Positions 37,678-47,367 of a stretch of DNA of 64,000 nucleotides are shown here, piece after piece. The first letter of the stretch is position 1. Each line of letters starts with the position of its first letter. A program made the position numbers and the translations under genes. Source of the DNA: Gemmatimonadota bacterium. GTDB lineage: Bacteria > Gemmatimonadota > Gemmatimonadetes > Longimicrobiales > Gaopeijiaceae. The DNA is taken from assembly GCA_022826005.1 (NCBI GenBank), contig JAJDVT010000027.1:34394-98393 (forward strand). Reading direction: 5' to 3'. The notes under the pieces were generated by a model. The model did not search any database. It was given only the letters and a program-made list of their open reading frames with translations, and was not told the DNA's origin.

Positions 37678-40281
37678 ATGACTCCCCGCACGACCTCCAC
37701 CATCACCCGAACGGCGCTCGTCGCCTTTGCCTTCGTGGCCGCCGCCCTCTCCCTGGCGCCCGCCGCCGCCCCCGCGACCGCCCAGGAGCCCGGCTCGATC
37801 CCGGTCATGGGTCCCGGATCCGCCAACTACGAGCTGGCCGCCCGCTTCGCCCCATACAGGATCGGGGACCTCCTCCACTCGACCAGCGTTCAGCCCCGGT
37901 GGGTCGGCGACACGCAGAAGTTCTGGTACCAGTGGGAGAACTCCGGCGGCACGCACTACTACCTGGTGGACCCGGAGCGCGGCACGAAGACCGAGATCTT
38001 CGACAACGACAGGATCGCCGCCGAGCTGACGCGCATCACGCGCGATCCCTGGGACGCGCAGCACCTGCCGATCCGCGGCATCCGCTTCATCAACGAGGGC
38101 ACGATCCAGTTCGAGGTGACATCGTCCCAGGACGAGGTGATCGAGGAGGAGGAGGAAGAGGTCGAGGAGGACCAGGAGGACGAGGAGCAGCGCGCGCCGC
38201 GCCGGCCGCAGACGCGCCGCAAGGTCCACCACTTCGAGTACGACGTGGCCACGCAGACGCTCCGCGAACTCGAGGACTACGAGGAGCCGCGGACCCATCC
38301 GTTCTGGGCCAGCATCTCGCCGGACACGGCCTGGGTGGTCTTCAGCCGCGAGTTCAACCTGTACATGATCAGCTACGAGGACTACGAGCGGATCCGCGAA
38401 GCGCGGCACGGCAAGACGGGCGACGAGGCGGAGGAGGCCGAAGACGCGGTGGAGGTGGAGGAGATCCAGCTCACCACCGACGGCGAGAAGGACTTCAGCT
38501 GGGGGTCGCAGGGGCGGGGCGCCAACGACGAGGAGACCGAGGAGGAGCACAAGAAGCGCCAGTCGCCGGGGATCAGCTGGTCCCACGACGGCAGCTACTT
38601 CGCGATGACCCGGAGCGACCGCCGCGAGGTCGCCCACCTCTGGGTGGTCCACGCCGTAGGCAACACGCGCCCCAAGCTGGAGAGCTACCGCTACGAGATG
38701 CCGGGCGAGGAGAACGTCACCCAGGTCGCGCTGCACGTCTTCGACATGGAGGCGCGCGAGATGAGGCAGATCGAGGACGATCGCTGGAAGGACCAGCGCA
38801 TGGGGATCTTCACCGACTTCAGCTTCCCGCGCGGCTTCGATCCGAACGCGATCCGCCAGTCCCGGTGGCTCTCCGACCAGAGCAACGAGCTCTACTTCTG
38901 GCGCCGCAGCCGCAACCAGCACCGCGTGGACGTGATGCGGGCCGATCCCGCGACCGGCGAGGTGACGGTCGTGATCGAGGAGCGGCTCAACACCTACGTC
39001 GAGCACCAGACCCCCGAGCGGCTCGAGAACGGCGACCTGATCTGGTGGTCGGAGCGGGACGGGTGGGCGCACCTGTACCGGTACGCGCCGGACGGCACCG
39101 TGCGGAACCGGCTGACGGAGGGGCCCTGGCACGTGGACGCGCTGATGGAGGTGAACGAGGAGGACGGCTACGCGCTGGTGCGCGGCAACGCGCGGGAGGA
39201 GGGCGAGGACCCCTACTACATGCACACGTACCGGGTGGCGCTGGACGGCGGCCGCACGACCCTGCTCAACCCCGGCAACTTCGACCACCGGTCCAGCGCG
39301 TCGGACGGCGGGCTCTACTTCGTGGACAACTATTCGCGCGTGAACACCACGCCGGCGAGCGCGCTCTTCGACGCGTCAGGCCGCAAGATCATGGACCTCG
39401 AGACCGCGGACATGTCCGCGCTCGAGGCCGCCGGCTACCAGTTCCCGGAGATATACTCCGTGAAGGCCGGGGACGGCGTCACTGACATCTACGGCGTCAT
39501 GTACAAGCCGTATGACTTCGATCCGGCGAAGAGGTACCCGATCATCGCCTACGTCTACCCCGGGCCGCAGACCGAATCCGTCTCCAAGTTCTTCTCGCTC
39601 AACTCGACCGAGCAGGCGCTGGCCCAGTTCGGCTTCATCGTGGTCACGATCGGGAACCGGGGCGGGCATCCCGACCGCTCGAAGTGGTACCACAACTACG
39701 GTTACGGCAACCTCCGCGACTACGGACTCGAGGACAAGAAGGTCGGGCTCGAGCAGCTCGCCGACCGGCACCCCTGGATCGACATCGACCGGGTGGGGAT
39801 CTACGGGCACTCCGGGGGCGGCTTCATGTCGACGGCGGCCATGCTGGTATACCCCGAGTTCTTCAAGGTGGCCGTGTCGTCAGCGGGGAACCACAACAAC
39901 GACGTCTACAACGCCAACTGGTCGGAGAAGCACGACGGGGTCAAGGAGGTGAAGGACACCGCGGGCGTGGTCACCGGCTTCGAGTACGACATCGACCGCA
40001 ACTCGGACCTGGCGGCCAACCTGAAGGGACACCTGCTGCTGACCACCGGCGACGTCGACAACAACGTCCACCACGCCGGAACCTTCCGCATGGCGCAGGC
40101 GCTGATCCGCGCCAACAAGCGCTTCGACTTCTTCATCTTCCCCGGTCAGCGCCACGGCTTCGGGAACATGAGCAACTACTGGTTCTGGCTCCGGGCGGAG
40201 TACTTCGTGAAGCACCTGCTCGGCGACGACCAGTGGAATGTCGACATCCTGGAGCTGCTGGCGGAACAGCCGCGGGGGTAG
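37678..40281 (+). CDS. S9-family (prolyl oligopeptidase/DPP IV-like) peptidase, secreted
   Basis: The start at 37678 has GGAGA upstream. The 867-residue enzyme has a signal peptide (VAFAFVAAALSLAPAAAPAT) and an N-terminal seven-bladed-type propeller. The C-terminal alpha/beta-hydrolase domain carries the catalytic Ser in YGHSGGGFMST, with the Asp in LLTTGDVDNNVH and the His in PGQRHGFGNM. In the propeller near residues 150-180 there is a very acidic insert (EEEEEEVEEDQEDEEQ) followed by basic residues. It cleaves short peptides outside the cytoplasm, probably in peptide uptake. Confidence 0.95.
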   Translation: MTPRTTSTITRTALVAFAFVAAALSLAPAAAPATAQEPGSIPVMGPGSANYELAARFAPYRIGDLLHSTSVQPRWVGDTQKFWYQWENSGGTHYYLVDPERGTKTEIFDNDRIAAELTRITRDPWDAQHLPIRGIRFINEGTIQFEVTSSQDEVIEEEEEEVEEDQEDEEQRAPRRPQTRRKVHHFEYDVATQTLRELEDYEEPRTHPFWASISPDTAWVVFSREFNLYMISYEDYERIREARHGKTGDEAEEAEDAVEVEEIQLTTDGEKDFSWGSQGRGANDEETEEEHKKRQSPGISWSHDGSYFAMTRSDRREVAHLWVVHAVGNTRPKLESYRYEMPGEENVTQVALHVFDMEAREMRQIEDDRWKDQRMGIFTDFSFPRGFDPNAIRQSRWLSDQSNELYFWRRSRNQHRVDVMRADPATGEVTVVIEERLNTYVEHQTPERLENGDLIWWSERDGWAHLYRYAPDGTVRNRLTEGPWHVDALMEVNEEDGYALVRGNAREEGEDPYYMHTYRVALDGGRTTLLNPGNFDHRSSASDGGLYFVDNYSRVNTTPASALFDASGRKIMDLETADMSALEAAGYQFPEIYSVKAGDGVTDIYGVMYKPYDFDPAKRYPIIAYVYPGPQTESVSKFFSLNSTEQALAQFGFIVVTIGNRGGHPDRSKWYHNYGYGNLRDYGLEDKKVGLEQLADRHPWIDIDRVGIYGHSGGGFMSTAAMLVYPEFFKVAVSSAGNHNNDVYNANWSEKHDGVKEVKDTAGVVTGFEYDIDRNSDLAANLKGHLLLTTGDVDNNVHHAGTFRMAQALIRANKRFDFFIFPGQRHGFGNMSNYWFWLRAEYFVKHLLGDDQWNVDILELLAEQPRG

Positions 40282-40312
40282 GGAATCGGGGCCGAAGTCG
40301 GGGCCTGGCCAG

Positions 40313-40350
40313 AGGGCGCGTCGGGTTGGTTTTCTCTCCCGTCGCGCCCT
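40313..40350. terminator. Hairpin between convergent genes
   Basis: AGGGCGCGTCGGG at 40313-40325 pairs with CCCGTCGCGCCCT at 40338-40350 (one mismatch, 12-nt loop). It lies between the S9 peptidase stop and the end of the convergent RnfD-like gene, a normal place for a bidirectional terminator. There is no strong T-run on either side, so intrinsic activity is uncertain. Confidence 0.45.
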
Positions 40351-40383
40351 TCGGTCATGGCCTTCGATGGCCGCGGCGGCCGT

Positions 40384-41922
40384 TCAGCACCCCAGCTCCA
40401 CCCACCCCCGCTCACACCCCAGCGCCTTGAGCGCCTCGGGATCGCGCTCCCGGACGGGCCCCTTGCTGCCGCGCAGCACGATGGGCAACTCCGCCGGCGG
40501 AGGGTCCCCACGCTGGAACGCAGCCGCCCCCTCCGCGAAGCGCTCGTCGCCGCCGGCCAGCCCCTGCAGGTTCTGGCACCCCGGGCCGTACTCCAGCCTG
40601 CATGAGCGCTCGAGCTCGCCCGCGGCGCCCACAAAGTCGCGGTCCAGTTCCACCAGCAGCACGCCGAACTCGTTGCAGGCCCATCCGGAGCCGAGGTCGC
40701 AGAAGTTCTGCAGCATGACGCCGGAGTAGTTGCAGGCGCGCTCGTTGCCCGCTTCGCAGGCGCCGCGCCAGAAGGGGTAGTACTGGCCGGGATGGTTGTC
40801 ACCGACGCCGCCCGCGAAACTCAGGGCCGTGAAGGTGCTGGCCCACAGCGCGACCGTGGCAAAGCGGCGCCGCGCGGTTGCGGGGGCCTGCAACCTGCCG
40901 ATCAGGGCCGGCAGCCGGTCGCCCAGATAGTTCGCCGCGCGGTCGAGCCGTGGGGCGAGCATGTTCAGGATCGGGACCGGCAGCAGCTTGTCGTAGAAGT
41001 TGGGCGCGCCGATGGCGTCGAGCATGGCGGCGCTCGCGACGACCCCCGTGCCGTAGATCAGGCCGAACATGATGCGGCCACCGTCCGAGCGCGGGGAGGT
41101 CGCCGGGTCGGTGAAGAGAAGGTGCAGCCCCAGGAACACCGACACCGGGATGTAGGCGTCGTAGAAGAAGTAGATGCCGGTGAGCGACTGGTAGAGCAGA
41201 CCGAACCCGAGGATGGTCAGCACCGCCGGCAGCGTCATCATCGCCACCCCGAATAGCAGCTGCGCGGGGACGGCCGCCAGGAAGATGACCAGGAACATGT
41301 GCGGCGGGATGAACTGGCTCTGGGCGATCTCGATCCCGAAGGTGATTTCCGTCGAGCCCGTCACGATCAGTCCCACCGAAGCCACCGACAGCGCCAGCGC
41401 CGACGGGTTGAAGATGTGCCGCGAGCGCCCGTCCAGCTGCCAGCGGATGAACTCCTTGCCGGCGTACACGAGGAAGACCATGGCGAACTGGAAGAAGAAC
41501 CACGGGCCGGTGAACCAGAGGAACAGGTTGACGCTGAAGATCACCGGGACTACGCCCAGACCGATCGCGTAGCGGCCCCTCCGGGTCCAGGCGAAGAGCC
41601 CCTCGATCGCGACGGCGAGCAGCAGCTGCGCGACGATCATCGGGGCCCACAGCTGCACCATGTCGACGAACGTGCCCCACCATACGAGCAGCGCGCCCTG
41701 CGCGAGCGTCTGCATCCAGTGGGGCGTGCGGATCACCACCTCCAGCTCAAGCTTCCCGCCCCGGCTGCGGCGCGACGCGAAAAGCCAGCCGGTCCAGAGG
41801 AGAATCCCCGCCGCGGCGACTATGAAGGTCCACAGCGCGCCCGGCGTGCCGCGCACCCCCGGGTCGATCAGGAACCCGGCGAGCGCAACTGCGATAGCGC
41901 AGGGGATGAGGAGCGGGCGCAT
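40384..41922 (-). CDS. RnfD/NqrB-like membrane protein fused to Sel1-like repeats
   Basis: The first ~380 of 512 residues form about ten membrane helices, with IFNPSALALSVASVGLIVTG and PVSVFLGLHLLFTDPATSPR, both matching the NqrB/RnfD/RnfE family: an FNPSA motif and the D-P-x-T/S-x-P motif. The last ~130 residues are soluble and Cys-paired (ACEAGNERACNYSGVMLQN, WACNEFGVLLVELD, SCRLEYGPGCQNLQGLAG), as in Sel1-like HcpA repeats. In RnfD the membrane part carries covalent flavin and electron transport; here no other rnf gene is near. The gene is 7 bp behind the plug gene. The fusion is unusual. Confidence 0.75.
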   Translation of the reverse strand: MRPLLIPCAIAVALAGFLIDPGVRGTPGALWTFIVAAAGILLWTGWLFASRRSRGGKLELEVVIRTPHWMQTLAQGALLVWWGTFVDMVQLWAPMIVAQLLLAVAIEGLFAWTRRGRYAIGLGVVPVIFSVNLFLWFTGPWFFFQFAMVFLVYAGKEFIRWQLDGRSRHIFNPSALALSVASVGLIVTGSTEITFGIEIAQSQFIPPHMFLVIFLAAVPAQLLFGVAMMTLPAVLTILGFGLLYQSLTGIYFFYDAYIPVSVFLGLHLLFTDPATSPRSDGGRIMFGLIYGTGVVASAAMLDAIGAPNFYDKLLPVPILNMLAPRLDRAANYLGDRLPALIGRLQAPATARRRFATVALWASTFTALSFAGGVGDNHPGQYYPFWRGACEAGNERACNYSGVMLQNFCDLGSGWACNEFGVLLVELDRDFVGAAGELERSCRLEYGPGCQNLQGLAGGDERFAEGAAAFQRGDPPPAELPIVLRGSKGPVRERDPEALKALGCERGWVELGC

Positions 41923-41929
41923 TGGGCGG

Positions 41930-42739
41930 CTACAGCCCCCTCGGCCTGCCCGGATGCCTGGTCTTGATCTCTACCGCCCCAAGGCGGCCCGCATCGCCAT
42001 AGCGGAAGAACCCGTCCGACGGAGTGAGGACGCGGATGCTGGCGATCTCCTGCGGGTTCTGGTTCAAGAGCAGCGCGGCCACATGCTCGGGGAGCGCCCC
42101 GTCCATACTCGCCATCTCCGCGACCGGCGGCGGCGAATAGATGACTACCCCGTCCAGAACCAGCAGCACCGGGTGGCACCCCGTTCCCAGCTCCAGGAGC
42201 TCCTGTACCGACGGCCTTCGCCGGGAGGACTGGATACAGAACTTCACCCCTCCGGCCCCGCCTTCCTGCCGGATCTGCAGCCGCGGGGGCGCCTTGCTGC
42301 GGAGCACCTCCAGCAGCTTGTTGGTGCGGTCCGCCGCCTCGTCCACATCCTCCGGCCCGATGAAGTCGGAGCGGCGCCCGGTCCGCCGCGCCTCCGACTC
42401 CTCGCTGCGCAGGCCCACCACCTCCAGCCCGGGAAGTACGACAGGGCCGGGCGTCAGCCTCAGCACCCACGTCTCGCCCGCGACCACCGGCACCTTATCC
42501 CGCAGCGTGGCGTAACCGGGGTGATGCGTGGCCACCATCTGCGGCCCCTCGGGCAGCGAGTCGATCGAGAAGTAGCCGAGCTCGTCGGTGATGGTGCCCT
42601 TCTTCAGATCGGGGAAGTGCAGGATCACCCCCGCCACGGGCAGACCGGTCGCCGCGTCGAGAACTTCCCCCTCCACCTTGATCTGCCCGGAAGCGGACGC
42701 GGGGGCGCCGACAACCATCGCCAGCAGCACCCCCGCCAT
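41930..42739 (-). CDS. Secreted carboxypeptidase-regulatory / TonB-plug-like protein
   Basis: The 269-residue protein starts with a signal peptide (AGVLLAMVVGAPASASGQ). A CarboxypepD_reg-like domain follows: IKVEGEVLDAATGLPVAGVI, KGTITDELGYFSIDSLPEGP. Next is a region like a TonB-receptor plug (PVLLVLDGVVIYSPPP, then IASIRVLTPSDGFFRYG and GAVEIKTRHPGR). There is no beta-barrel, so it is an orphan plug. I place the start at 42739 because the upstream bases form a terminator hairpin. It precedes the RnfD-like gene in one operon. Confidence 0.7.
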   Translation of the reverse strand: MAGVLLAMVVGAPASASGQIKVEGEVLDAATGLPVAGVILHFPDLKKGTITDELGYFSIDSLPEGPQMVATHHPGYATLRDKVPVVAGETWVLRLTPGPVVLPGLEVVGLRSEESEARRTGRRSDFIGPEDVDEAADRTNKLLEVLRSKAPPRLQIRQEGGAGGVKFCIQSSRRRPSVQELLELGTGCHPVLLVLDGVVIYSPPPVAEMASMDGALPEHVAALLLNQNPQEIASIRVLTPSDGFFRYGDAGRLGAVEIKTRHPGRPRGL

Positions 42740-42743
42740 GCAA

Positions 42744-42779
42744 AACCGCCCCCCAGGGCGAGTGCTCCGGGGGGCGGTT
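42744..42779 (-). terminator. Rho-independent terminator of the susCD operon
   Basis: In minus-strand sense, AACCGCCCCCC pairs with GGGGGGCGGTT over 11 bp around a 14-nt loop, and the 3' arm runs into TTTT. It lies 25-60 bp behind the SusD stop (42804) and just ahead of the orphan plug gene, so it should end susCD transcription. The hairpin occupies the place of an otherwise longer reading of the plug gene, which supports its later start. Confidence 0.75.
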
Positions 42780-42803
42780 CCGGTCATCGTGCAGGTAGCG
42801 CCT

Positions 42804-44162
42804 CTACACGCTGAAGCAGAGGTTCGCCACCTTCTCGTTCACCTGGCACTCGTCCAGAGCGATGGGTATGCACGACGCCCTGCGGTCCACGGTCGCCTTG
42901 TAGACGACCCCGCCGCCGTCCAGGTGGGGGTGATCCCAGCGGTGGAGATCCCAGAGCCTGCGCCCCTCCAGCCACAGCGTGAGGTGCCGTTCGCGATCGA
43001 GGATGTCCCACCCCGACATCGAAGTCAGGTTGGCACCACCCTTCTCTCCGCCCGTGATCGTGCCGATCGTCCCGTCCGACTCGAGTGGCGCAAGACCGTG
43101 ATGGGCGCGTCCCTCGTTGATCTTGGCCATGGCGCCGTTCAGGTCGCCCGCCACAAGCGCCGCCTCCGCCTCGATGAGTCTCATTTCGGTCCCCTTCACC
43201 AGGGGAATGTCATCGTCGCGGGTGGGGTATTTCTCCTGGCGGTAGTGCGTAGTCGTGCCGTCCGCACCGTTGCCGCTGGGACAGCCGGCCGACGGGTCGG
43301 AACAGTCGGTCCACGGGGTGCGGGGATCGCCTGCGCCCACCGTGCCGGCCAGCGCCATCCACGCCGATATCTCGTGCCGCCCGTGAGTCTCGTTCCAGAT
43401 CTGGCTGGTCTCCCGCGGCGAGTTGGAGGAATAGGCCGCCGCGAAGACGAAATCCGTGGGCACTCTGGCGGCGTGCGCGACCGCGTTGCCCATGTCGCCC
43501 AGCCCCAGGTAGATCTGGGCCAGCGCGCCTTCGGCCGCGGTCACGATCTCTGTGGCGCCCGCGGAGGTGCCGTTTTGAACCGCCCTCTGCAGCAGCGGGA
43601 TTGCGCGGTTGAACGCGGCGTTCCGGTCCATCGCGTCCCCGGTATCCGTCTCGCCACCGGGTCCGGGGTTCTCCTCGTCGTACGGTTGGCTGAACACCGT
43701 CTGGCAGAAGTTCTCGCCGAACCAGCGGTTGGCGAGGCCCGCGAAGAGGTAGGCCCGTGCGGTCTCCGCGTTCCCGTCGAACTGGTAACCCTCGATTCCC
43801 GCCATGCGGATCAGGCCGGCTTCCGCTACCCAGCGTGCTCGCTGCACTCCATTCCAGAACCCGTTGGCATCCTCGGAATCGAAGAGTCCCCTCCGGTACC
43901 GCCCGGTCGAGAAGTAGCTTCCCGAACCGACAATCTCGTCGGAGAGTATGGCGGTCATGAAGGAAAGGTTGTCGTACGACACCGAAAAGTCGGAGGACAT
44001 CCCCGTCACCAGCGACTGCACGCCCGCGACGGTGTTCAGGTCGTCATCCAGGATCTGTCCCGGATTCTTGACATCGAAGATGCTGCCATCGCCGCAACCG
44101 GTGAACACGAAGCTCGCCAGAAGGGCGCCCAGGACAAGTCCTTGGGTTTTTCTCGTTTTCAT
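42804..44162 (-). CDS. RagB/SusD-family nutrient-uptake lipoprotein
   Basis: The 452-residue protein has a lipoprotein signal (LGALLASFVFTGC) and SusD features: DVKNPGQILDDDLNTVAGVQ at the start, TPR-like helices, and LVKGTEMRLIEAEAALVAGD in the C-terminal half. WDILDRERHLTLWLEGRRLWDLHRW is split by the usual RE-R-x-L-x-L-E-G-x-R-x-x-D motif. It binds a nutrient at the cell surface and caps the SusC barrel encoded directly upstream. The substrate is unknown. Confidence 0.93.
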   Translation of the reverse strand: MKTRKTQGLVLGALLASFVFTGCGDGSIFDVKNPGQILDDDLNTVAGVQSLVTGMSSDFSVSYDNLSFMTAILSDEIVGSGSYFSTGRYRRGLFDSEDANGFWNGVQRARWVAEAGLIRMAGIEGYQFDGNAETARAYLFAGLANRWFGENFCQTVFSQPYDEENPGPGGETDTGDAMDRNAAFNRAIPLLQRAVQNGTSAGATEIVTAAEGALAQIYLGLGDMGNAVAHAARVPTDFVFAAAYSSNSPRETSQIWNETHGRHEISAWMALAGTVGAGDPRTPWTDCSDPSAGCPSGNGADGTTTHYRQEKYPTRDDDIPLVKGTEMRLIEAEAALVAGDLNGAMAKINEGRAHHGLAPLESDGTIGTITGGEKGGANLTSMSGWDILDRERHLTLWLEGRRLWDLHRWDHPHLDGGGVVYKATVDRRASCIPIALDECQVNEKVANLCFSV

Positions 44163-44183
44163 GATTGTCTCTATCTCCCGATC

Positions 44184-47100
44184 CTAGAAGTCGACCTTGA
44201 CGGAAAGCAGGAAGCTCCGCATGGGCGGCAGGTTGTAGTACTCCTGCCTGAAGAGCACCTCGGCGGATCCGTCCTCGAACGCCTCCGGATCGACGCCCTC
44301 GAAGTCCGTGAAGGTCAGCAGATTCCGGCCCTGCAGACGAACGGTGGCGCCCCGGATCTGCCCCGGCAGCCATCCGTCCGGCACCCGGTAGCTGACCGAA
44401 GCCGAGCGCACCTTGAAGAAGTCGGAGGGCTGGGTCCACATCCCGTAGCGCACCACAGAACGGTCACAAAGCGCTCTCTCGCCAGCCGTCAACTGATCCT
44501 GGCGGCCGTCCGCGATCGCCGCGACGGTCTCGCGGCAGAGCGGCCAGACCCGACGCCGCGCGTTCTGGTACGCGGTCCCCGAGGACAGCCATTGTCCACT
44601 TACGCCCTCGCCGAGGACATCGACGGTGAGGCGCTGGAAGAAGGTCGCGCTGGTGCCGATCCCGTAGGTCATCGTCGGTGTGGTGGGGCCGAGGCACTGC
44701 TCCTCGTAGTCGGGCGCACCGATCTCATCCGGGTTCTGCACCCGGTCGTGGCAGAATGCGGGAAGCGGGAAGTAGACCTTTTCCCCGACCTCGCAGCCCT
44801 TGCCGATAAAGCCGTTGCCGTCGAAGTCGACCTGATTGGCCAGGTCGGCGGTGCACTCGATCGGCGCCCGCACGTAGTTGCGCCAACCGAGGTTGATGCT
44901 CTCCAGGCCCCCGAGGTCGATCACCCGTGACTGGTTGGTGGACATGCGCAGGTTGGTGTCCCAGATCACGCTGTTCGTCGCCAGCAGGTTGACGCCCACG
45001 AATGCTTCATGTCCAGCGTTGGTGACCTGGCCCACGTTCTCGAGCTGGTCGCCAACGAATCCACCCGAGGGCAGCTGCACCACATCGATCAGCGCATCGA
45101 AGGTGTTCTGATCGAAGTACTGGTACTCGAAGGTGATCCGGTCGTTGAAGGTGGTGCCCTCGAATCCCACCTCCCACTCCCTGGTCCGCTCCGGCCCGAG
45201 GTTCGCATTGCCGAGGTTGGAGGGGGTCACACCCGGTCTGCCGTTGTCGCCGGCGACCGAGCTCCACGTTCGCGTCGCGTCGAAGAGTCCGGGCGCCTTG
45301 CCGGATTCACCGAACGCTCCCCGCAGCTTCAGCGTCCCGAAGCCTTCCGGGTAGAAGTCCTCGTCGGAGATCACGTACGAAAACGACGCCTTGGGATACT
45401 GCTCCAGCCCGAAGTCCTGGCCGAAAGTCGAGTGGCCGTCCACCCGCAGGCCGAGGGTCACGAAGAACTTGTCCGAAAGCCCGATAACCTCCTGCAGGAA
45501 GAATCCCCCGCTGGTGACGGTGCTGTTCGCCTCCGACGCCGAGGTGATCGCGCCGGACTGCAGCACCTTGGCCCCCGGGCCGGCGAAGTCCCGGCCGTCT
45601 CCCGATGTACCGGTGATGAAGTTGTTGTACAGCTGCCCGCCCACCGAGAAGGACGAGGACAGGCCGAAGATCTCGTTGTCGTACTGGCCGGCGTAGTCGA
45701 GCGTCAGGTAGCGGTAGGTCCGCTCGACGGTCTCGCGGTTGCCTCCCTGGACGTAGAAGTAGCCCCAGGGCCGGTTCTCGAAGTAGGTGTCCCGGTTCCA
45801 GTCGATTCCCGCGTTGACGCGGTGGCTCATCCCCTCCATCGGGGTCCAGGTGACGTTCATCCCGCTGGTGAAGTGGTCGGCGATGTTGTTGACGCCCATG
45901 TCGAGGAGCTTGCCGTCCTCGTCGTTGGTGTAGTCGCTGCCGCCGCGGAAGACGTTCAGCAGCAGCCCTTCCGCGTTGTTCCCGTCCGGAACCCAGGTGA
46001 TGTCACGGTGCGCGTACGAGGTGTTGAAGCGCACGTCCATGGCATCGCTGGGGGCGAAGGCGAAGTTGCCGCGGAGTCTCCACGTTTCCACGCCCTGTGT
46101 GGGACGCGCGACGCCGTTGTCGTCGATCCCGGTGTCGAAGACGCCTTCCTCGTTCCCCCAGTTGGCGGACATGAAGTAGTTCATCCGCTGGGCACCGCCG
46201 CGAACCGACAGGTTGTAGTTCCGGATGACGCCGTTCTTGAGCCAGTCGCCGCCTTCCGGGCAGCTCGGGTCGACCGGAAACATCGGGTCTCCGCCGGGGA
46301 AATTGTCGTCACCCCTGAAGTTGCAGTTGTTCAGGCCGAGGCCGGTGGGGTTCACGTCCGGCGAGGGGCCGATGTGGCCGAGCGTGTTGAGGCCCTGGTC
46401 GATCGTGAGCGACCACGCCGGAGCCCCCGCCACGCCGCGCTTCGTGAAGATCTGGATCACGCCGCCCGCGGCCTCCGTCCCGTAGAGGGTGGTGGCCGCG
46501 GCGCCCTTGATCGTCTCGATCCTCTCGATGTCGGCGGGATTGATGTCGTCGAAGGGGTTCCGCTGCTGGTTGGCCTCCTGGGAGTGGACCATGCCCCTCT
46601 CGCGGATGCGCACACCGTCGACGTACACCAGCGGAGAGTTGCTGAAGGACACCGAGTTGTTGCCCCGCAGCTTGATTGTGGAACCGGCGCCCACCTGGCC
46701 GCCGTTGGTCAGGACGGTGGCACCCAGAGCACGGCCCTGAAGAATGTCGGCCACGTTGACCACGGGGGAGGATTCGAAGACCTCCGCGTTCAGCTGGCTG
46801 ACCGAGTTCCCGATCTCGCGCCTCCGGGCCGCTCCGGCGGTACCGGTGACGATGACGCCTTCCAGGCTGATCGCCTCGGAACGCATCTCGAAGTTCTCGA
46901 CGGCCGCGCCTCCCGCCGTCACCGTCACTTCGGCCTCCACGGTCTCGTAGCCGATGAACGTCACGGTCACGGTGTGCGTCCCCGCGGGGACGTTGGGGAT
47001 CAGGTAGCGGCCCACGTTGTTGGCGAGGATCCCGGCGTTGATGGCCGGAATCGAGACCTGGGCGCCCGCCAGCGCCTGTCCGTTGGTTGCGCTGCGCACC

Positions 47101-47225
47101 GTGCCCGTGATCGTACCGGTCTGCTGCGCCGCCATCAGGGCGGGACCGGCCGCGACCAGCGCGCCGGCCAACAGTGTGGGAAGGGCGGCTCTCATGGCCG
47201 CCCGGCGAAAGTTGGTTGGGGACAT
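44184..47225 (-). CDS. SusC/RagA-family TonB-linked outer-membrane receptor
   Basis: The start at 47225 is set by GGAGG 7 nt upstream. The 1013-residue protein has a signal peptide (LPTLLAGALVAAGPALMAAQ), a CarboxypepD_reg-like domain (TGTITGTVRSATNGQALAGA), a plug domain (SFSNSPLVYVDGVRIRERGM; ADIERIETIKGAAATTLYGT) and a 22-strand barrel. It ends MRSFLLSVKVDF with a terminal Phe, as outer-membrane proteins do. It imports an unknown ligand through the outer membrane, powered by TonB, with the SusD protein encoded 21 bp downstream. Confidence 0.95.
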   Translation of the reverse strand: MSPTNFRRAAMRAALPTLLAGALVAAGPALMAAQQTGTITGTVRSATNGQALAGAQVSIPAINAGILANNVGRYLIPNVPAGTHTVTVTFIGYETVEAEVTVTAGGAAVENFEMRSEAISLEGVIVTGTAGAARRREIGNSVSQLNAEVFESSPVVNVADILQGRALGATVLTNGGQVGAGSTIKLRGNNSVSFSNSPLVYVDGVRIRERGMVHSQEANQQRNPFDDINPADIERIETIKGAAATTLYGTEAAGGVIQIFTKRGVAGAPAWSLTIDQGLNTLGHIGPSPDVNPTGLGLNNCNFRGDDNFPGGDPMFPVDPSCPEGGDWLKNGVIRNYNLSVRGGAQRMNYFMSANWGNEEGVFDTGIDDNGVARPTQGVETWRLRGNFAFAPSDAMDVRFNTSYAHRDITWVPDGNNAEGLLLNVFRGGSDYTNDEDGKLLDMGVNNIADHFTSGMNVTWTPMEGMSHRVNAGIDWNRDTYFENRPWGYFYVQGGNRETVERTYRYLTLDYAGQYDNEIFGLSSSFSVGGQLYNNFITGTSGDGRDFAGPGAKVLQSGAITSASEANSTVTSGGFFLQEVIGLSDKFFVTLGLRVDGHSTFGQDFGLEQYPKASFSYVISDEDFYPEGFGTLKLRGAFGESGKAPGLFDATRTWSSVAGDNGRPGVTPSNLGNANLGPERTREWEVGFEGTTFNDRITFEYQYFDQNTFDALIDVVQLPSGGFVGDQLENVGQVTNAGHEAFVGVNLLATNSVIWDTNLRMSTNQSRVIDLGGLESINLGWRNYVRAPIECTADLANQVDFDGNGFIGKGCEVGEKVYFPLPAFCHDRVQNPDEIGAPDYEEQCLGPTTPTMTYGIGTSATFFQRLTVDVLGEGVSGQWLSSGTAYQNARRRVWPLCRETVAAIADGRQDQLTAGERALCDRSVVRYGMWTQPSDFFKVRSASVSYRVPDGWLPGQIRGATVRLQGRNLLTFTDFEGVDPEAFEDGSAEVLFRQEYYNLPPMRSFLLSVKVDF

Positions 47226-47367
47226 TTTGCCTCCGGGTAACGAGGGAGAAACGGGGATGCCTATGCATCCACGGCGAATGAGTATCCCAAATAACAGCGG
47301 TGGCCGCAAGTGTCGTAGCTGGTGTTGCAGCCGGTGACGCATGGACCTGATCAAAGGGAGCCATCCA

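Noticed and set aside
35989..39288. A 1099-codon minus-strand open frame
   Set aside because: It is antisense to the FAD oxidoreductase and S9 peptidase genes, with no homology of its own.
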